A stretch of 64,000 nucleotides of DNA, from the NCBI RefSeq assembly GCF_032362555.1, contig NC_083505.1, positions 583,001 to 647,000 of the forward strand, written 5' to 3'. This stretch comes from Amyelois transitella. Its lineage: Eukaryota > Arthropoda > Insecta > Lepidoptera > Pyralidae. Numbering within the stretch: the first letter of the stretch is position 1; every line of letters begins with the position of its first letter. The notes beneath the pieces are model-generated. The model made no database searches. It was not told where the DNA came from and saw nothing but the letters and a program-made list of their open reading frames with translations. The position numbers were made by a program, and so were the translations under genes. Positions 34,126-44,864 of this stretch are shown here, in pieces.

Positions 34126-35662
34126 GGGTAAGTCCGGGGTAGATGGCCATAGGGGAGAGATGGCCTATGGAAATATTTCAGGGACTCGTTGACTAGATTT
34201 CATTGTTAATTGTTTATTTCGCCGCGCGTCGTCCGTGACAGCAACAGTACGGCAAAAGATTTGGCGAAAAAAAAGAAAAAGTAAGTAAATCCTTTGTTTT
34301 TTCTTTCGACTACTGTGAATATTATTTTGATGTCAATTGTTTTATACAACTGTGGTGTCAGTTTCTGAAAATAATGGTGATATTTGTATTTGTTGCAAAG
34401 TATACAAACAATGCTAAGTTATTACCTCAAAATTATTTGTTTCGTGTCATGAATTCTTTTAGTTTTAGTTGTGGCCATCTTGCACGGAAAAGAAGGAGAG
34501 ATGGCCAATTGTAATCGGTGTATGATAGCCATATGGCCATCATATACCGACTGCAATTAGCACTATTGCCATGGTACAGAAATGATGTTTATCAACTGGA
34601 TATCCTCTCAACCCAGAAGCGGTGTCAGATTACGCATTTATTCAAGAATCTAGTGACTCAACGAATACTTCTGCTACACGAGAGCTTTCCCAATGTGCAT
34701 CTGCTGTGGACAATGAAAAGGAACCTGCACCAGGGTGTTCTCATGAATCAAGAAGTAAAACATACCATAGCCCTGTAATCAGTTCTAAAAGATCAAAAAT
34801 CTCCGTAAGAACTGCCAAGACTAGACGTCTTGGCAGTTCTTACGGAGATCTTTCACATCCGAGCACTCCGAAAGAGGTTTCATCCAGTAAAGATCCAGAT
34901 TACACCATTACCACACCATTACCACATATTCCACAAAAATTTATTAAGTGCGTAAACGAGCAAAGCAAATTGGAACACTATTGAAATCGGAAGAACACAT
35001 CAAAACTAGAAAAAATGCTGCAGAAAAAAGGCAAAAAAAAGGAAAACGTAAAAAAATGTGTTTAAATAAAGAAGGAAAAGGAAGAGACAAGAAAAGTTAC
35101 TATTCAATGTGTAAAAAGAAAAGCCATTCGAATATTATCTGATAATAGTGACGATATTCCATTAAAAATGTTGTCAGATAAGAATAAAAACAGAAAGTTA
35201 GACAAAAAAGGCAACTGCCATGGATGTGGTGAGAACTACTACGAAACACTTCTCATCGAAGACTGGCTTCAATGTACAGTGTACCAGTTTTGGGTTCACG
35301 AACACTGTACTGCATTTGAAACCGCCACAACTGAAGTGCTCCAGATGTAGCGAAGAGAAAAGAAGACTTAAAAGTAAAAATGAGACCAAAAAGTAATTAT
35401 AAGCCTAGGGTTAAGTTATGGCCATCTTACCTCTAATGCCTTGGCCATCACACCCGGACACCTCGGGAGAGATGGCCACTTGTGATTTTAAAAAAACTTT
35501 AATTAGTAAGGTGTTCTCATTAGAAGTTGTTACTTTTATGTTTGTAATATCAAAGTTGATTGTTTAAAGTTTAATAAAAAATAAATATAATTATAAAAAT
35601 ATAAGTATTTGATTTCTAGTAGAGCTAAGAAAAAACTATGGCCAACTACCCCGGACTTACCC
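34126..35662 (+). mobile_element. Pogo/Tigger-like DNA transposon, internally deleted
   Basis: Terminal inverted repeats GGGTAAGTCCGGGGTAG at 34126 and its complement ending at 35662 match for about 27 bases, with one mismatch (GATGGCC against GTTGGCC). TA flanks both ends, as expected for this superfamily. Inside are only the C-terminal parts of a transposase: YPLNPEAVSDYAFIQE at about 34598 on plus, a serine-rich linker, a lysine-rich stretch near 35000, and a zinc-binding tail (CHGCGENYYET, DWLQC, HEHC). The DDE catalytic core is missing and at least one frameshift lies near 34950. Confidence 0.8.
34799..34849. repeat. Perfect 23-bp-arm palindrome, 5-base loop
   Basis: Starts ATCTCCGTAAGAACTG; lies within the transposase remnant and is part of its open frame. 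Confidence 0.95.
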
Positions 35663-35792
35663 TAATAAGTCCGTGAACTTATAAAGGTTCACACTTTGGC
35701 TTACGTTAAAAAATATCTTCAGACTTTTTTCCACTATCGATGCTAAGGCATCGCCGGCGGAGTGACCATGTGGACCTTGAAAAAGAAGAATT

Positions 35793-35860
35793 CATTCATT
35801 CATTCATATAATCACGTTTATCTCACTTGCGGGGTAGACAGAGCCAGCAGCCTTTCAGCT
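35793..35860 (-). repeat. CATA-tailed SINE fragment
   Basis: Tail-end piece directly before the next copy, which points the other way. Confidence 0.6.
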
Positions 35861-35871
35861 TTTATCTTTTA

Positions 35872-36131
35872 GTCGTTTGGTTACCGGCACGATAATTAAA
35901 AACGAATAGGACCACTCCATCTCTTTCCCATGGATGTCGTAAAAGGCGACGAAGGGATAGGCTCACAAACTCGAGATTCTTCTTTTAGGCGATGGGCTAG
36001 CAACCTGTCATTATTTTTAATCTCAATTCTATCATTAAGCCGAATAGCTGAAACGTGACCGTTCAGTCTTTTCAAGACTTTTGGCTCTGTCTACCCCGCA
36101 AGGGATATAGACGTGACCATATGTGTATGTA
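35872..36131 (+). repeat. CATA-tailed SINE
   Basis: Full length; its tail lies about 10-17 bases from the donor of MARVEL gene 2 exon 3. Confidence 0.85.
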
Positions 36132-36147
36132 ATTCACAATATGGTAC

Positions 36148-39100
36148 CTGTTTGGAGACAGTCCGGTGCCCCTGAGCCAGCTGGCCGTCGCGAAGCGCAC
36201 GCGCTTTCAAGAAAGCGTCTATTCCGTATAGCACCATCGTTAGGTACGCGAAGAACTGCAAACAAAAGGAAAATAAATAAATAATATTATAACTATCGTA
36301 TAGTAAGTATGTTTATCATATATTATTATTATCACCCACACAAAGGTTCTCCGCTTAACCCAATGGTAGACTTAGATAATGCTATTGGCATCAAGTCCGC
36401 CTATTGTACTTTACAAATTGTAATTGTTACAATAAAGAATAAATAAATAAACTATTGACGGCCTCTGTGGCGCAGCGGTAGTACCTACGCTTGTCTGTGA
36501 CACCGGAGGTCCCGGATTCGAATCCCGGCCAGGGCATGATGAGAAAAGAACTCTTTCTGATTGGCCTGGGTCTTGGGATGTTTATCTACTTACGTACATA
36601 AGTATTTATTACTAGCTTCGCGGATGTCGGTCTTCGCGTGGATGGTTTATTTCTCCATTTTGAATAACTGTGACAATGACATCTTATAAATATCTATTGG
36701 ACCCAAATACGGGTAACGAAACCTTTGTTCGCGGTTCCACAGAACAACGTCTATGGATAAAACTGAAAAATTAAGATTTATTCTTTTTCTACGTATTTTT
36801 CGCGGTCAGGCGGTCACGCGTATTAGAAAGAACGCTGGTTCGCCGTATTAAATGTTTCTCTGCAAATTGCTTATAACGACTATATCTCAAAACTTATTCG
36901 TCTGATTTATATACTGTAAATGGCAATTTTAGTCTACATGAAAAGCCGAAAGTAATAAACATATTTATTTGGATAAGGATTAATACTGAATTAAAGAAAA
37001 TTGGTTTCAAAATAACTTATGTTTATAATTAAAAAAAATAATCTTAAAAAATGAACAGAAATGTTGTTATTGTAAGTAAACCTTAAGAGATAGATATATG
37101 CTCTCGCGGACTTTTTTGTGGCAAAAAATGAGTACTTCACATCTTTAGTACATTGTTTTACTATATCTTTGTTGGTTTGCGCAGCGTTCGCGTGGAAAGC
37201 TCGCAGATGGCCGACTCATTCAACTTTCACCTGCATTGTTGACGTTTCCCGTAGGAAATCCGGGATAAAATGTAGCCTATAGCCTTCCTCGATAAATAGA
37301 CTATCTAACAGTGAAAGAATTATTCAAATCGGTTCAGTAGTTTCTGAGATTAGCGCGTTTAAACAAACAAACAAACAAAACAAACTCTTCAGCTTTATAA
37401 TATTAGTATTAGTATAGATAAAATATAGTATCGTTGAGTTAGTATCTTGTAACACAAGTCTCGAACTTACTTCGAGGCTAACACAATATGTGTAATTTAG
37501 GTACATACCTACATACATATAATCACGTCTCTATTCCTTGCGGGGTAGACAGTGCCTACAGTCTTGTAAAGACTGATAGGCCACGTTCAGCTATTTGGCT
37601 TTAAGATAGGATTGAGATTGAAATAGTGACAGGTTGCTAGCCCATCATCGCCTAAAAGAAGAAACCCAAGTTTATAAGCCTACACCTACCTATCTGTAAT
37701 TTGTCTTGTATATATTTATTTATTTCTATTTATTTCTCACTATTCCTTATTGCCGGAAACCACACGGCATATAAGTATAGTACAGTGTGAGTGACGTCAA
37801 TCAGAACCCATCTGAATCAGAACAATTTGCAGTAATCAGACGTTCATCAGAGCTTGCAAATTGTGGACTAATGGGTAGTGTTAACTGATGTAATTGTTCC
37901 GGTGAGTTGGCGCCCTGGTAGCAACCTGACGGACAGACAAGGTAACCCATCCATCTATACTAATATCATAAAGCTGAAGAATTTGTTTGTTTGTTTGAAC
38001 GCGCTAATCTCAGGAACTACTGGTTCGAATTGAAAAATTCTTTGTGTTGAATAGACCATTTATCGAGGAAGGCTTCAGGCTATATAACATCACGTTGCAA
38101 CTATTAGGAGCGAAGAAATAATGGAAAATGTGATTTAAAAAAAAACGGGAAAATTATTCACCCGTGAGGGCTACAATGATGGACAAAATAACTATTTCAC
38201 GCGGACGGAGTCACGGGCACACCAAGTGTTACGTAAACGTAAACGAAAAAATACATTTTTCTTTTAGTGCCGAGAACCACACGGCATCAATATAAATTGA
38301 AAAAAAAAATAAGACCACTCCATCTCTTACCCGTGGATGTCGTTAAAAGGTGACTTAGTAAGAAGCTAATAAAGTTGGCTTTCTCCTTTTAGGCGATTGG
38401 CTAGCAACTTATCACATTTTAATTCTAAATTATATCATTAAGCCAAACAGCTGAACGAGGCCTGTTGGTTCTCTCAAGACTGTCGGCCCTGGCTGGCTAC
38501 CCCGCAGGGGCTAAGGACGTGATTATATGTAATATGTATGAAACAATACACAGATTAGGCTAAGCATATTACGATTCTAAACTCTCCTAAACTGGCCTAT
38601 AAGAAAATTTCGACAACCTACATATTTTTTCGTCATCCGAGCAATTCATCTCTTCATCTTTAAAGTGCCGTGTTGGTTTTGTCTACCTTGCAAATGATAA
38701 AGACGTGATTATATGTATGTATAATTAAGCGATTAATCGACAGATAAATAGAAGTCCTTTCTGTCGCCAAATGGTTTGAAGATCTATGAAAAGTGCGGTG
38801 GACCGCTAAACGCACGTACATGTAAAATTATGTCCTTGTAAGATGATGATGTATGGCATCATCTTACAAGGACATAATGCACTACTCTTCTCCTTCCACC
38901 CGGCTTTAGTCCCGGTTGCATCCTCACGTATCTTAATCAAATTAAGGAAGTCCTAACAAAAGGGTCAGGTCAAGAGTAGGTACCTGAAACCGCCGAGCTT
39001 GCATGAAGAGAGTTATGAATGTGGATGAAGCGAAAGAAGTATGCAGAGATCGTGGCAAGTGGAAGGATGTAGTCTCTTGCTTACCCCTTCGGGAAAGAGG

Positions 39101-41179
39101 CGTGATTTTATGTATTTTATGTATGTATGCATCCTCACCACTCTGGAGAGGAGCCTGGGGTGCACCTTTGACCCTGGATTGGAGAGAGAGCTATACCATG
39201 GGGATTAAATAGCGTATTAGTCACTTTCTTTGTGAAACTAAAGTAATCACATACCTTACCTGTAGTTTGAAACATGCGATAACAAATAGATGCGTCATTA
39301 TTAGCATAAAGAAACTAGATTTACTATTGATACTAATACGTTTTAGTCGGCTCACGTACGCCATAGTAATTTGAATGCGTCACATTTATTGAAATCTATA
39401 CTACCTAATATTACAAAGCTGAAGAGTTTGTTTGTTTGTTTGAACGCGCTAATCTCAGCAACTATGGAAAAAATATTTTTGCGTTGAATAAGACCATTTA
39501 TCGAGAAAGGCTTTAAGGCTATATATCATCACGCTGCAAGTATAAGGAGCAAAGAAATAATGGAAAATGTGAAAAAAAAAAACGGGGAAAATTATTCATC
39601 CTTGAGGGCTTCAATGATGCCCGAAATAATTAATCCACGCGGACGAAGTCGCGGACACAGCTAGTATTATACAGCTTTATAGCTAATGATGTTTGCTATA
39701 GAAATAACTTCGTACATGTTAATATTAAACGCAGTAACATTATCACAGGTGGCTTCTAACGTGTGTTTATAATGACGTTGAGTCATCCCACAAGGGCGCT
39801 GCAAGTAACATTGCTTTTGATTGACTGACGGTTCTTTAACGACTTTATGACGTAATTGGTTAATATCGCCAGACTGCTGATCCGCAGGTCTTGAATTCAA
39901 TTCGGATCCCAAGAAAATTTATTTTAATACATGCATTCATACATTTAATCATGTTTATATCGCTCGTGGGGTAGACAGAGTTTTTAAGACTGTTGGTCCT
40001 AAAAAGACTGATCTGTGACATGTTCAGCTTTTTGGCTTAATGATAATATTGACATTCAAATAGTGACAGGTTGCTAGATTATCGCTTACAAGAAGAATCC
40101 CAAGTTTATTAACCTTTCCCCTAGTCCTGTTTAACAACATCCATGGGAAAGATATGGAGTTGTCCCATTGTTAAATGCAAGGAACCACATGACACCATGA
40201 CAATATAGTTAAGGGGAGACAATGGTATCTCCTTCTTCTTCTTCAGCCCATATTCATCCACTGCTGGATGTAGGCCTCTAGTAATGCACGCAATTCTCCA
40301 CAGTTTTGTGCTTTTCTCATCCACCTCCTTCCAGCAATCTTGACCAGATCGTCCGTCCATCTAATAGGTGGTTTACCCACATTTCGGCGACCAGTTCTGG
40401 GTACTAGACAATGGTATGCTAAAATAATAATATCAACATTAATAGCACTCACCCCAGCTGCTGAATAAGCCGCTGATCCAAAAGCAACGGCCACCGTTGC
40501 AGCTATAAGGTACAGGAACACGAACACTATGTACGTGATCATCTCAATCTTCAGCCACTTGATGTTGTGGTACTTCTCTACCGCGTGGTACAAGTAGAGA
40601 ATCAGCATGGTGCCCGTGAACAGGAACGCACAGAACACCACTATGCAGAAGTAGACACCACGACCGTTAGAACTGAACGCGGAGGAGACAATGCAGATGA
40701 AACTGATTATGTTGAATGCCTGTTGATAAAAGAAAATGTGATATCATTTTTTATACCTTTATGGTTTAGGTCAAAAATTGATTGATGGTTAACTTTCTTA
40801 TAATAAAATTTAATCTAATTAAAATAAACTAAACCTGGACTTTTGAAACTATCAAATTTAATTTAATGTGTTGAGTGATATTTCTATAAATTTCTTTATT
40901 TTAAACATTAATTTGCAGCATTAAAGATGTGCAAACACAGAGACAAATTAATTGATAATCAAATAACAGTTTTGAGCTCAACTTCTAAGACTAATTATAT
41001 TTTTATCATAGAAAAAAAAAATTACAAGTAACTTCCATACTTACAATCACTACAGCTTTGATGATACCAGAGGGAGTGGTCAGATAGGACAGGTCAAGTC
41101 GTGTCTCCGTAATGAAGACTGTGTTGGACGAGCCCATCGTCTGCGCGGGCGGCGGTGGCAGTTGGTTTGGAAATGCCAT
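36148..41179 (-). CDS. MARVEL-domain (CMTM-like) membrane protein, gene 2, last exon not found
   Basis: Exons on minus: 41045-41179 (ATG at 41179, 45 codons), 40453-40719 (89) and 36148-36255 (36), all phase 0. They give 170 aa without a stop. The intron positions equal those of genes 1 and 3, and exon 2 has the same length as in gene 3 (267 nt). The head is proline-rich (FPNQLPPPPAQT). Exon 2 covers helices 1-3 with FTGTMLILYLYHAVEKY; exon 3 covers helix 4 (FFAYLTMVLYGIDAFLK) and the GQLAQGHRTVSKQ tail that parallels GGLAQGSRVVSKQ in gene 3. It ends at CAG/GTACCA, so a small terminal exon must lie between about 30.3 and 36.1 kb; I could not pick it with confidence. A SINE ends about 15 bases past this donor. 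The acceptor TTCAACAG at 41184-41191 implies a further noncoding first exon. Confidence 0.8.
36335..36450 (+). repeat. LINE 3' tail with AATAAAG end
   Basis: ATCAAGTCCGCCTATTGTAC ... ACAATAAAGAATAAATAAAT. Confidence 0.5.
36458..37500 (+). repeat. tRNA-headed SINE split by a Helitron
   Basis: Head and first half at 36458-36611, second half from 37419. Joining them restores the ATTATAAAATATAG seen in the copy at 20788. Confidence 0.85.
36612..37418 (-). mobile_element. Long Helitron-like element inserted in a SINE
   Basis: 807 bp, ends CTAG and TC, inserted exactly between A and T of a tRNA-headed SINE. The internal part matches 43871-44548 in reverse. Confidence 0.85.
37503..37770 (-). repeat. 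CATA-tailed SINE
   Basis: The middle is interrupted by a short piece ending TTTATTTATTTC, probably another SINE tail. Confidence 0.7.
37954..38227 (+). mobile_element. Helitron-like element
   Basis: Complete, with the end decayed to CCAAG. Confidence 0.75.
38266..38545 (+). repeat. CATA-tailed SINE, rearranged 5' end
   Basis: The first 20 bases (GTGCCGAGAACCACACGGC) are the 5' end in inverted orientation; the rest is in normal order. Confidence 0.7.
38827..38878. repeat. Perfect 22-bp-arm palindrome, 8-base loop
   Basis: ATTATGTCCTTGTAAGATG and onward, with its exact complement; in intron 2 of MARVEL gene 2. Confidence 0.95.
38930..39125 (+). mobile_element. RTE LINE 3' fragment
   Basis: Reads RVMNVDEAKEVCRDRGKW as in the long copy and ends GGCGTGATTTTATGTA. 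Confidence 0.8.
39395..39664 (+). mobile_element. Helitron-like element
   Basis: Complete copy with a short deletion after the AATCTCAG segment. Confidence 0.8.
39935..40195 (-). repeat. CATA-tailed SINE
   Basis: Diverged, near full length. Confidence 0.75.
40236..40412 (-). mobile_element. C-terminal fragment of a second LINE family
   Basis: On minus it reads GRRNVGKPPIRWTDDLVKIA and AGRRWMRKAQNCGELRALLE, then AYIQQWMNMG and a stop with a short AAG-rich tail. This is the common C-terminus of RTE/BovB-like LINEs. It lies 40 bases after the donor of MARVEL gene 2 exon 2, and the frame happens to be open from the exon through it. Confidence 0.7.
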
Positions 41180-41191
41180 TTTGCTGTTGAA

Positions 41192-42190
41192 TAAAAGTTT
41201 CATACATAAAAAGTTAACAACATAAAAAGTAAAAAATATAGATAGAAGTGTTTCACATAATGTAGGCCACATTGTGTGAAACCCTTCTACGAAGATTTTA
41301 GAAATATATAAAAATTTATCTTAATGTATTCTGCATGTTCAGTTGTTGAGGTGAAATGTAGTAAAACAATACCACTTACCAGTCTGCAAAGTAGCTTTAT
41401 TTTTTATTATTATCTTTGGAATCAGTTTAAAAACATCACATCAGTGTGTACGCCACGATCACGCCTCAACGTTGAAATCGTACTGAATAGAATTAAAAAC
41501 AATAATGACTCATTTTCGTTTGTTTACACCTGCTTGAAGGAGTTAAGTAGTTGAAGCGCTATGCTTTGCTTTGAAACCCCAAAGTGGTTTCAAATTAAAT
41601 TAATTATTACAGCGTCTCATATTACATGGTCACACAATTTCAATTATATTTTACTATAATCTATGATTTTAATTTTATCATTTTAATTTCCTCTGTGACA
41701 AACCAAGAACTTCGGACAAATAGATAGGGACGAACGAACTTGAGACGGGCGGACAAGTGTCAGTGTCATAATTTGTCAATTTCAATAACAGATTTGGATC
41801 TAGTGTTGAGCGTTGCGTATAAATAATCGACTATCGATTTTCTACAACACATGATTAAATCTACAATGTCTTGTTCTTTAAAACTTTCATACCGTACACA
41901 CTACACATTATTATTAACTTGTCTTCTCTTTTACTAAGAATACCTACTTGTTGTGATTGTTTTATTGTGTTTGTACATTTTACCAAATGATGGGGTTACT
42001 CAATGCGCAGATTTTCTCATTTGTGTTACCTGTGTTTTTTTCTTTATCTTTATGGTGCATAATAGCAGAGGAAACTATATTTTATGAAAACAAATAAAAG
42101 ACCTAATCGACTCTTTCGACAGACTACTAATGATGTGTTTCATACTCCCATCACTTTAGCTGTCACTGTCTGTCAGTTGTCACTTGATAG
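41192..42190. promoter_or_regulatory. Head-to-head promoter region of MARVEL genes 2 and 3
   Basis: About 1 kb of AT-rich sequence without a recognised transposon between divergent paralogues. It carries TGTCAGTGTCATAAT near 41758 and the TGTCA cluster near 42170. No TATA box could be assigned with confidence. Confidence 0.35.
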
Positions 42191-42334
42191 TTTTGCTCCG
42201 TGCGCTGCATATTAGTTTCGTCATAATTCTAAGCATTACTTAATATTGGCGATTTGTTCAATTTATTGACTTCTCTCACGGTATTGTAAGACTTACTAAA
42301 TCAATTACGTGAAGCATATTATAACTTTACATAG
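42190..42334 (+). other. Candidate noncoding first exon of MARVEL gene 3
   Basis: Unique sequence ending at a good CATAG/GTAAGC donor, preceded by a cluster of TGTCA pentamers at about 42168-42185. It would splice to the acceptor at 44858-44859. The 5' limit is uncertain. Confidence 0.35.
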
Positions 42335-42339
42335 GTAAG

Positions 42340-43860
42340 CTACTTTTCCAAGTGAATATTATTATCTTTAAAATTCGTGTTTATTTCTGTTGTGCTGAAT
42401 AAATTGCTATTTTAGGTGATGACGGCGCGGCAATGGATATCTAAAATGAACTATTCGCGTCCTGGAGCCGTATGTTTCGTAAAAGTTATAGTATGATTGG
42501 TAGAAAATAGTTTGAGAAGTAATATTAGTGTAGGACCGTATGATTGCCCCATTCATATCTTTATCGTGAGAAAGTTGCATGTGTTTTCTCATATATGTGT
42601 TTAATTTGTTATTCCCGAGGACAGGAGCGCTTTCTATAATAACTTAGGAACGATGTAGTATTTAGATTTGTTGGTGGTTATAAGCCAAGGTATTTATTTG
42701 ATGTTACTGCCTCAAGTTATTAGCTTTTAAGTTTTATCTACATCAATAAGTACTTATTAGAAGCTATTAGTTGTATCATAATATCAAAGATCATAAAAAT
42801 ATATAGTTTAGTTTTAGTTACAAAATTAATTATTTATTCCTATTTTTAATTATTCATACTATTAAAAAAATAAACAGGTCGGTTAACTTTTTAAAGCTTA
42901 CTTTAAATACTGAAACAATAATAGCTTATATTAAAAAAACAGATGTTTTAAAATTATAGAGGTGTTGTAAACATCAAAAATGTTAATCGGGCAAAGTTAT
43001 TAGTCATGAATATTTCTAGTTATCATCATATTAATTTTCACTGATTAGCCGGTATCAGTGACATTCAGCTTAGTTATCAGTGAGTTATGGTTTTAATGCA
43101 TGCTATGTTTTAATGTAGTTTGTAGTATTTTCATCTTAGTATATCTCTGGTTTTTTTTTTATAAAAGTTTCCATAAATATTACCTCAATCTGCCTGATAG
43201 TAAGCAAAATATGGCCTAAAATGGTGCATTCAAGCTTAAAAAAGTGCCTATTCACTCTTGCTTTGAAAATCTCTTAGTTGTACAGAGATGTGAGAAGGAT
43301 TTTCCAAATAAATTCTCCGGTTTCCTTTACTCATTGTATACCTTTCATATTTTGTTGTTATTCTATAGTTAGCCCAAAGTAAGCATTTTCCCTATGTTTG
43401 CATCATACATACATACATAAAATCACGCCTTTTTCCCGGAGGGATGGGCAGGGACTAGTTAGCAAGATTTTGTTGTTTATTAGTATTGTAAAGTAGTGTC
43501 ATGATTTAACTTTTGATATCAGTCTTTTACAGCCTTGTCATAATATCATTTATCCTTGCTTATGTTGATTGTACAATCTTGCAAGTTATTTTTGACCAAT
43601 CCATATAGAAAAAAGTAAAGTAAAAAAGCTGTTTATTTTTTTTTTCAACACTAAAAATAATGAGCATTTTTTACTTAACTTTTTACTCCATAGTTCAAAT
43701 GACGTGAAATTTTGTATACGTAGACCTATAGTTGTTGTAACAAAGCAATGTCATGAGGTCAAAGTAAATCAATAAGCTGGCCAACAAGTTTTTTTGCTAG
43801 TAAGGCTACTTTCAGTTGGATTATGTAGTGAAGATTAAAGATTTACATAGTATATATATA
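42340..43860. other. First intron of MARVEL gene 3, mostly unique
   Basis: AT-rich sequence with only a short RTE tail (about 43403-43460, minus). No exon signal is visible. Confidence 0.4.
43403..43460 (-). mobile_element. RTE LINE tail
   Basis: Only the CATA run and about 40 bases of the 3' end remain. Confidence 0.6.
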
Positions 43861-43870
43861 TAAATATTTA

Positions 43871-44548
43871 TCTATACTAATATTATAAAGCTGAAGAGTT
43901 TGTTTTGTTTGTTTGTTTGTTTAAACGCGCTAATCTCAGAAACTACTGAACCGATTTGAATAATTCTTTAACTGTTAGATAGTCTATTTATCGAGGAAGG
44001 CTATAGGCTACATTTTATCCCGGATTTCCTACGGGAAACGTCAACAATGCAGGTGAAAGTTGAATGAGTCGGCCATCTGCGAGCTTTCCGCGCGAACGCT
44101 GCGCAAACCAACAAAGATATAGTAAAACAATGTACTAAAGATGTGAAGTACTCATTTTTTGCCACAAAAACGTCCGCGAGAGCATATATCTATCTCTTAA
44201 GGTTTACTTACAATAACCACTTTTATGTTAATTTTTTAAGACCATTTTATAACCAATTTTCTTTAATTCAGTATTAATCCTTATCCAAATAAATATGTTT
44301 ATTACTTTCGGCTTTTCATGTAGACTAAAATTGCCATTTACAGTATATAAATCAGACGAATAGGTTTTGAGATATAGTCGTTATAAGCAATTTGCAGCGA
44401 AACATTTAATACGGCGAACCAGCGTTCTTTCTAATACGCGTGACCTCCGCAGCAGCTATAATTGATAAAGCCGAGGAGGATGTTTGCAAAAATAAATATG
44501 ATGCCCAAAATAACTATTCCACGCGGACGAAGTCGCGGGCACAGCTAG
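43871..44548 (+). mobile_element. Long Helitron-like element
   Basis: 678 bp, both ends intact, in the 5' UTR intron of MARVEL gene 3. Long subfamily shared with 36612-37418. Confidence 0.85.
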
Positions 44549-44644
44549 TATAGTATATATAAGGGCCCTCTATGTGAAAAAATTATTACACAGTACATAT
44601 TATGGTAATTGAAAAACATGTTTTATTAATTGAAAAAATTAACA

Positions 44645-44800
44645 TACTTACATAAAATCACGTCTATAATCCCTTACGGGGTAGACAAAGCCTAAGTCTT
44701 CAAAAGACTAAGGGGTCATGTTCAGCTGAATTGCTTCATGATGGAATTGAGATTCAAATAGTGACAGGTTGACAGCCCATCACCTACAAATGGAATCTCA
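44645..44800 (-). repeat. CATA-tailed SINE, 3' half
   Basis: Ends about 60 bases before MARVEL gene 3 exon 1. Confidence 0.75.
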
Positions 44801-44864
44801 AGTGTATCCCTTTATCACTATTTCTTTCTCTTCATTCATGCATTATTATACGATTGCAGTCAAA

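Noticed and set aside
36140-36150. Reading MARVEL gene 2 exon 3 through its donor
   Set aside because: The reading runs straight into a SINE; CAG/GTACCA is an acceptable donor and the paralogues continue with a conserved tail.
40243-40452. Open frame joining MARVEL gene 2 exon 2 to the LINE fragment
   Set aside because: A GTGAGT donor ends the exon at 40453, and the paralogues splice at the same place. The in-frame LINE is a chance fusion unless intron-retained RNA is found.
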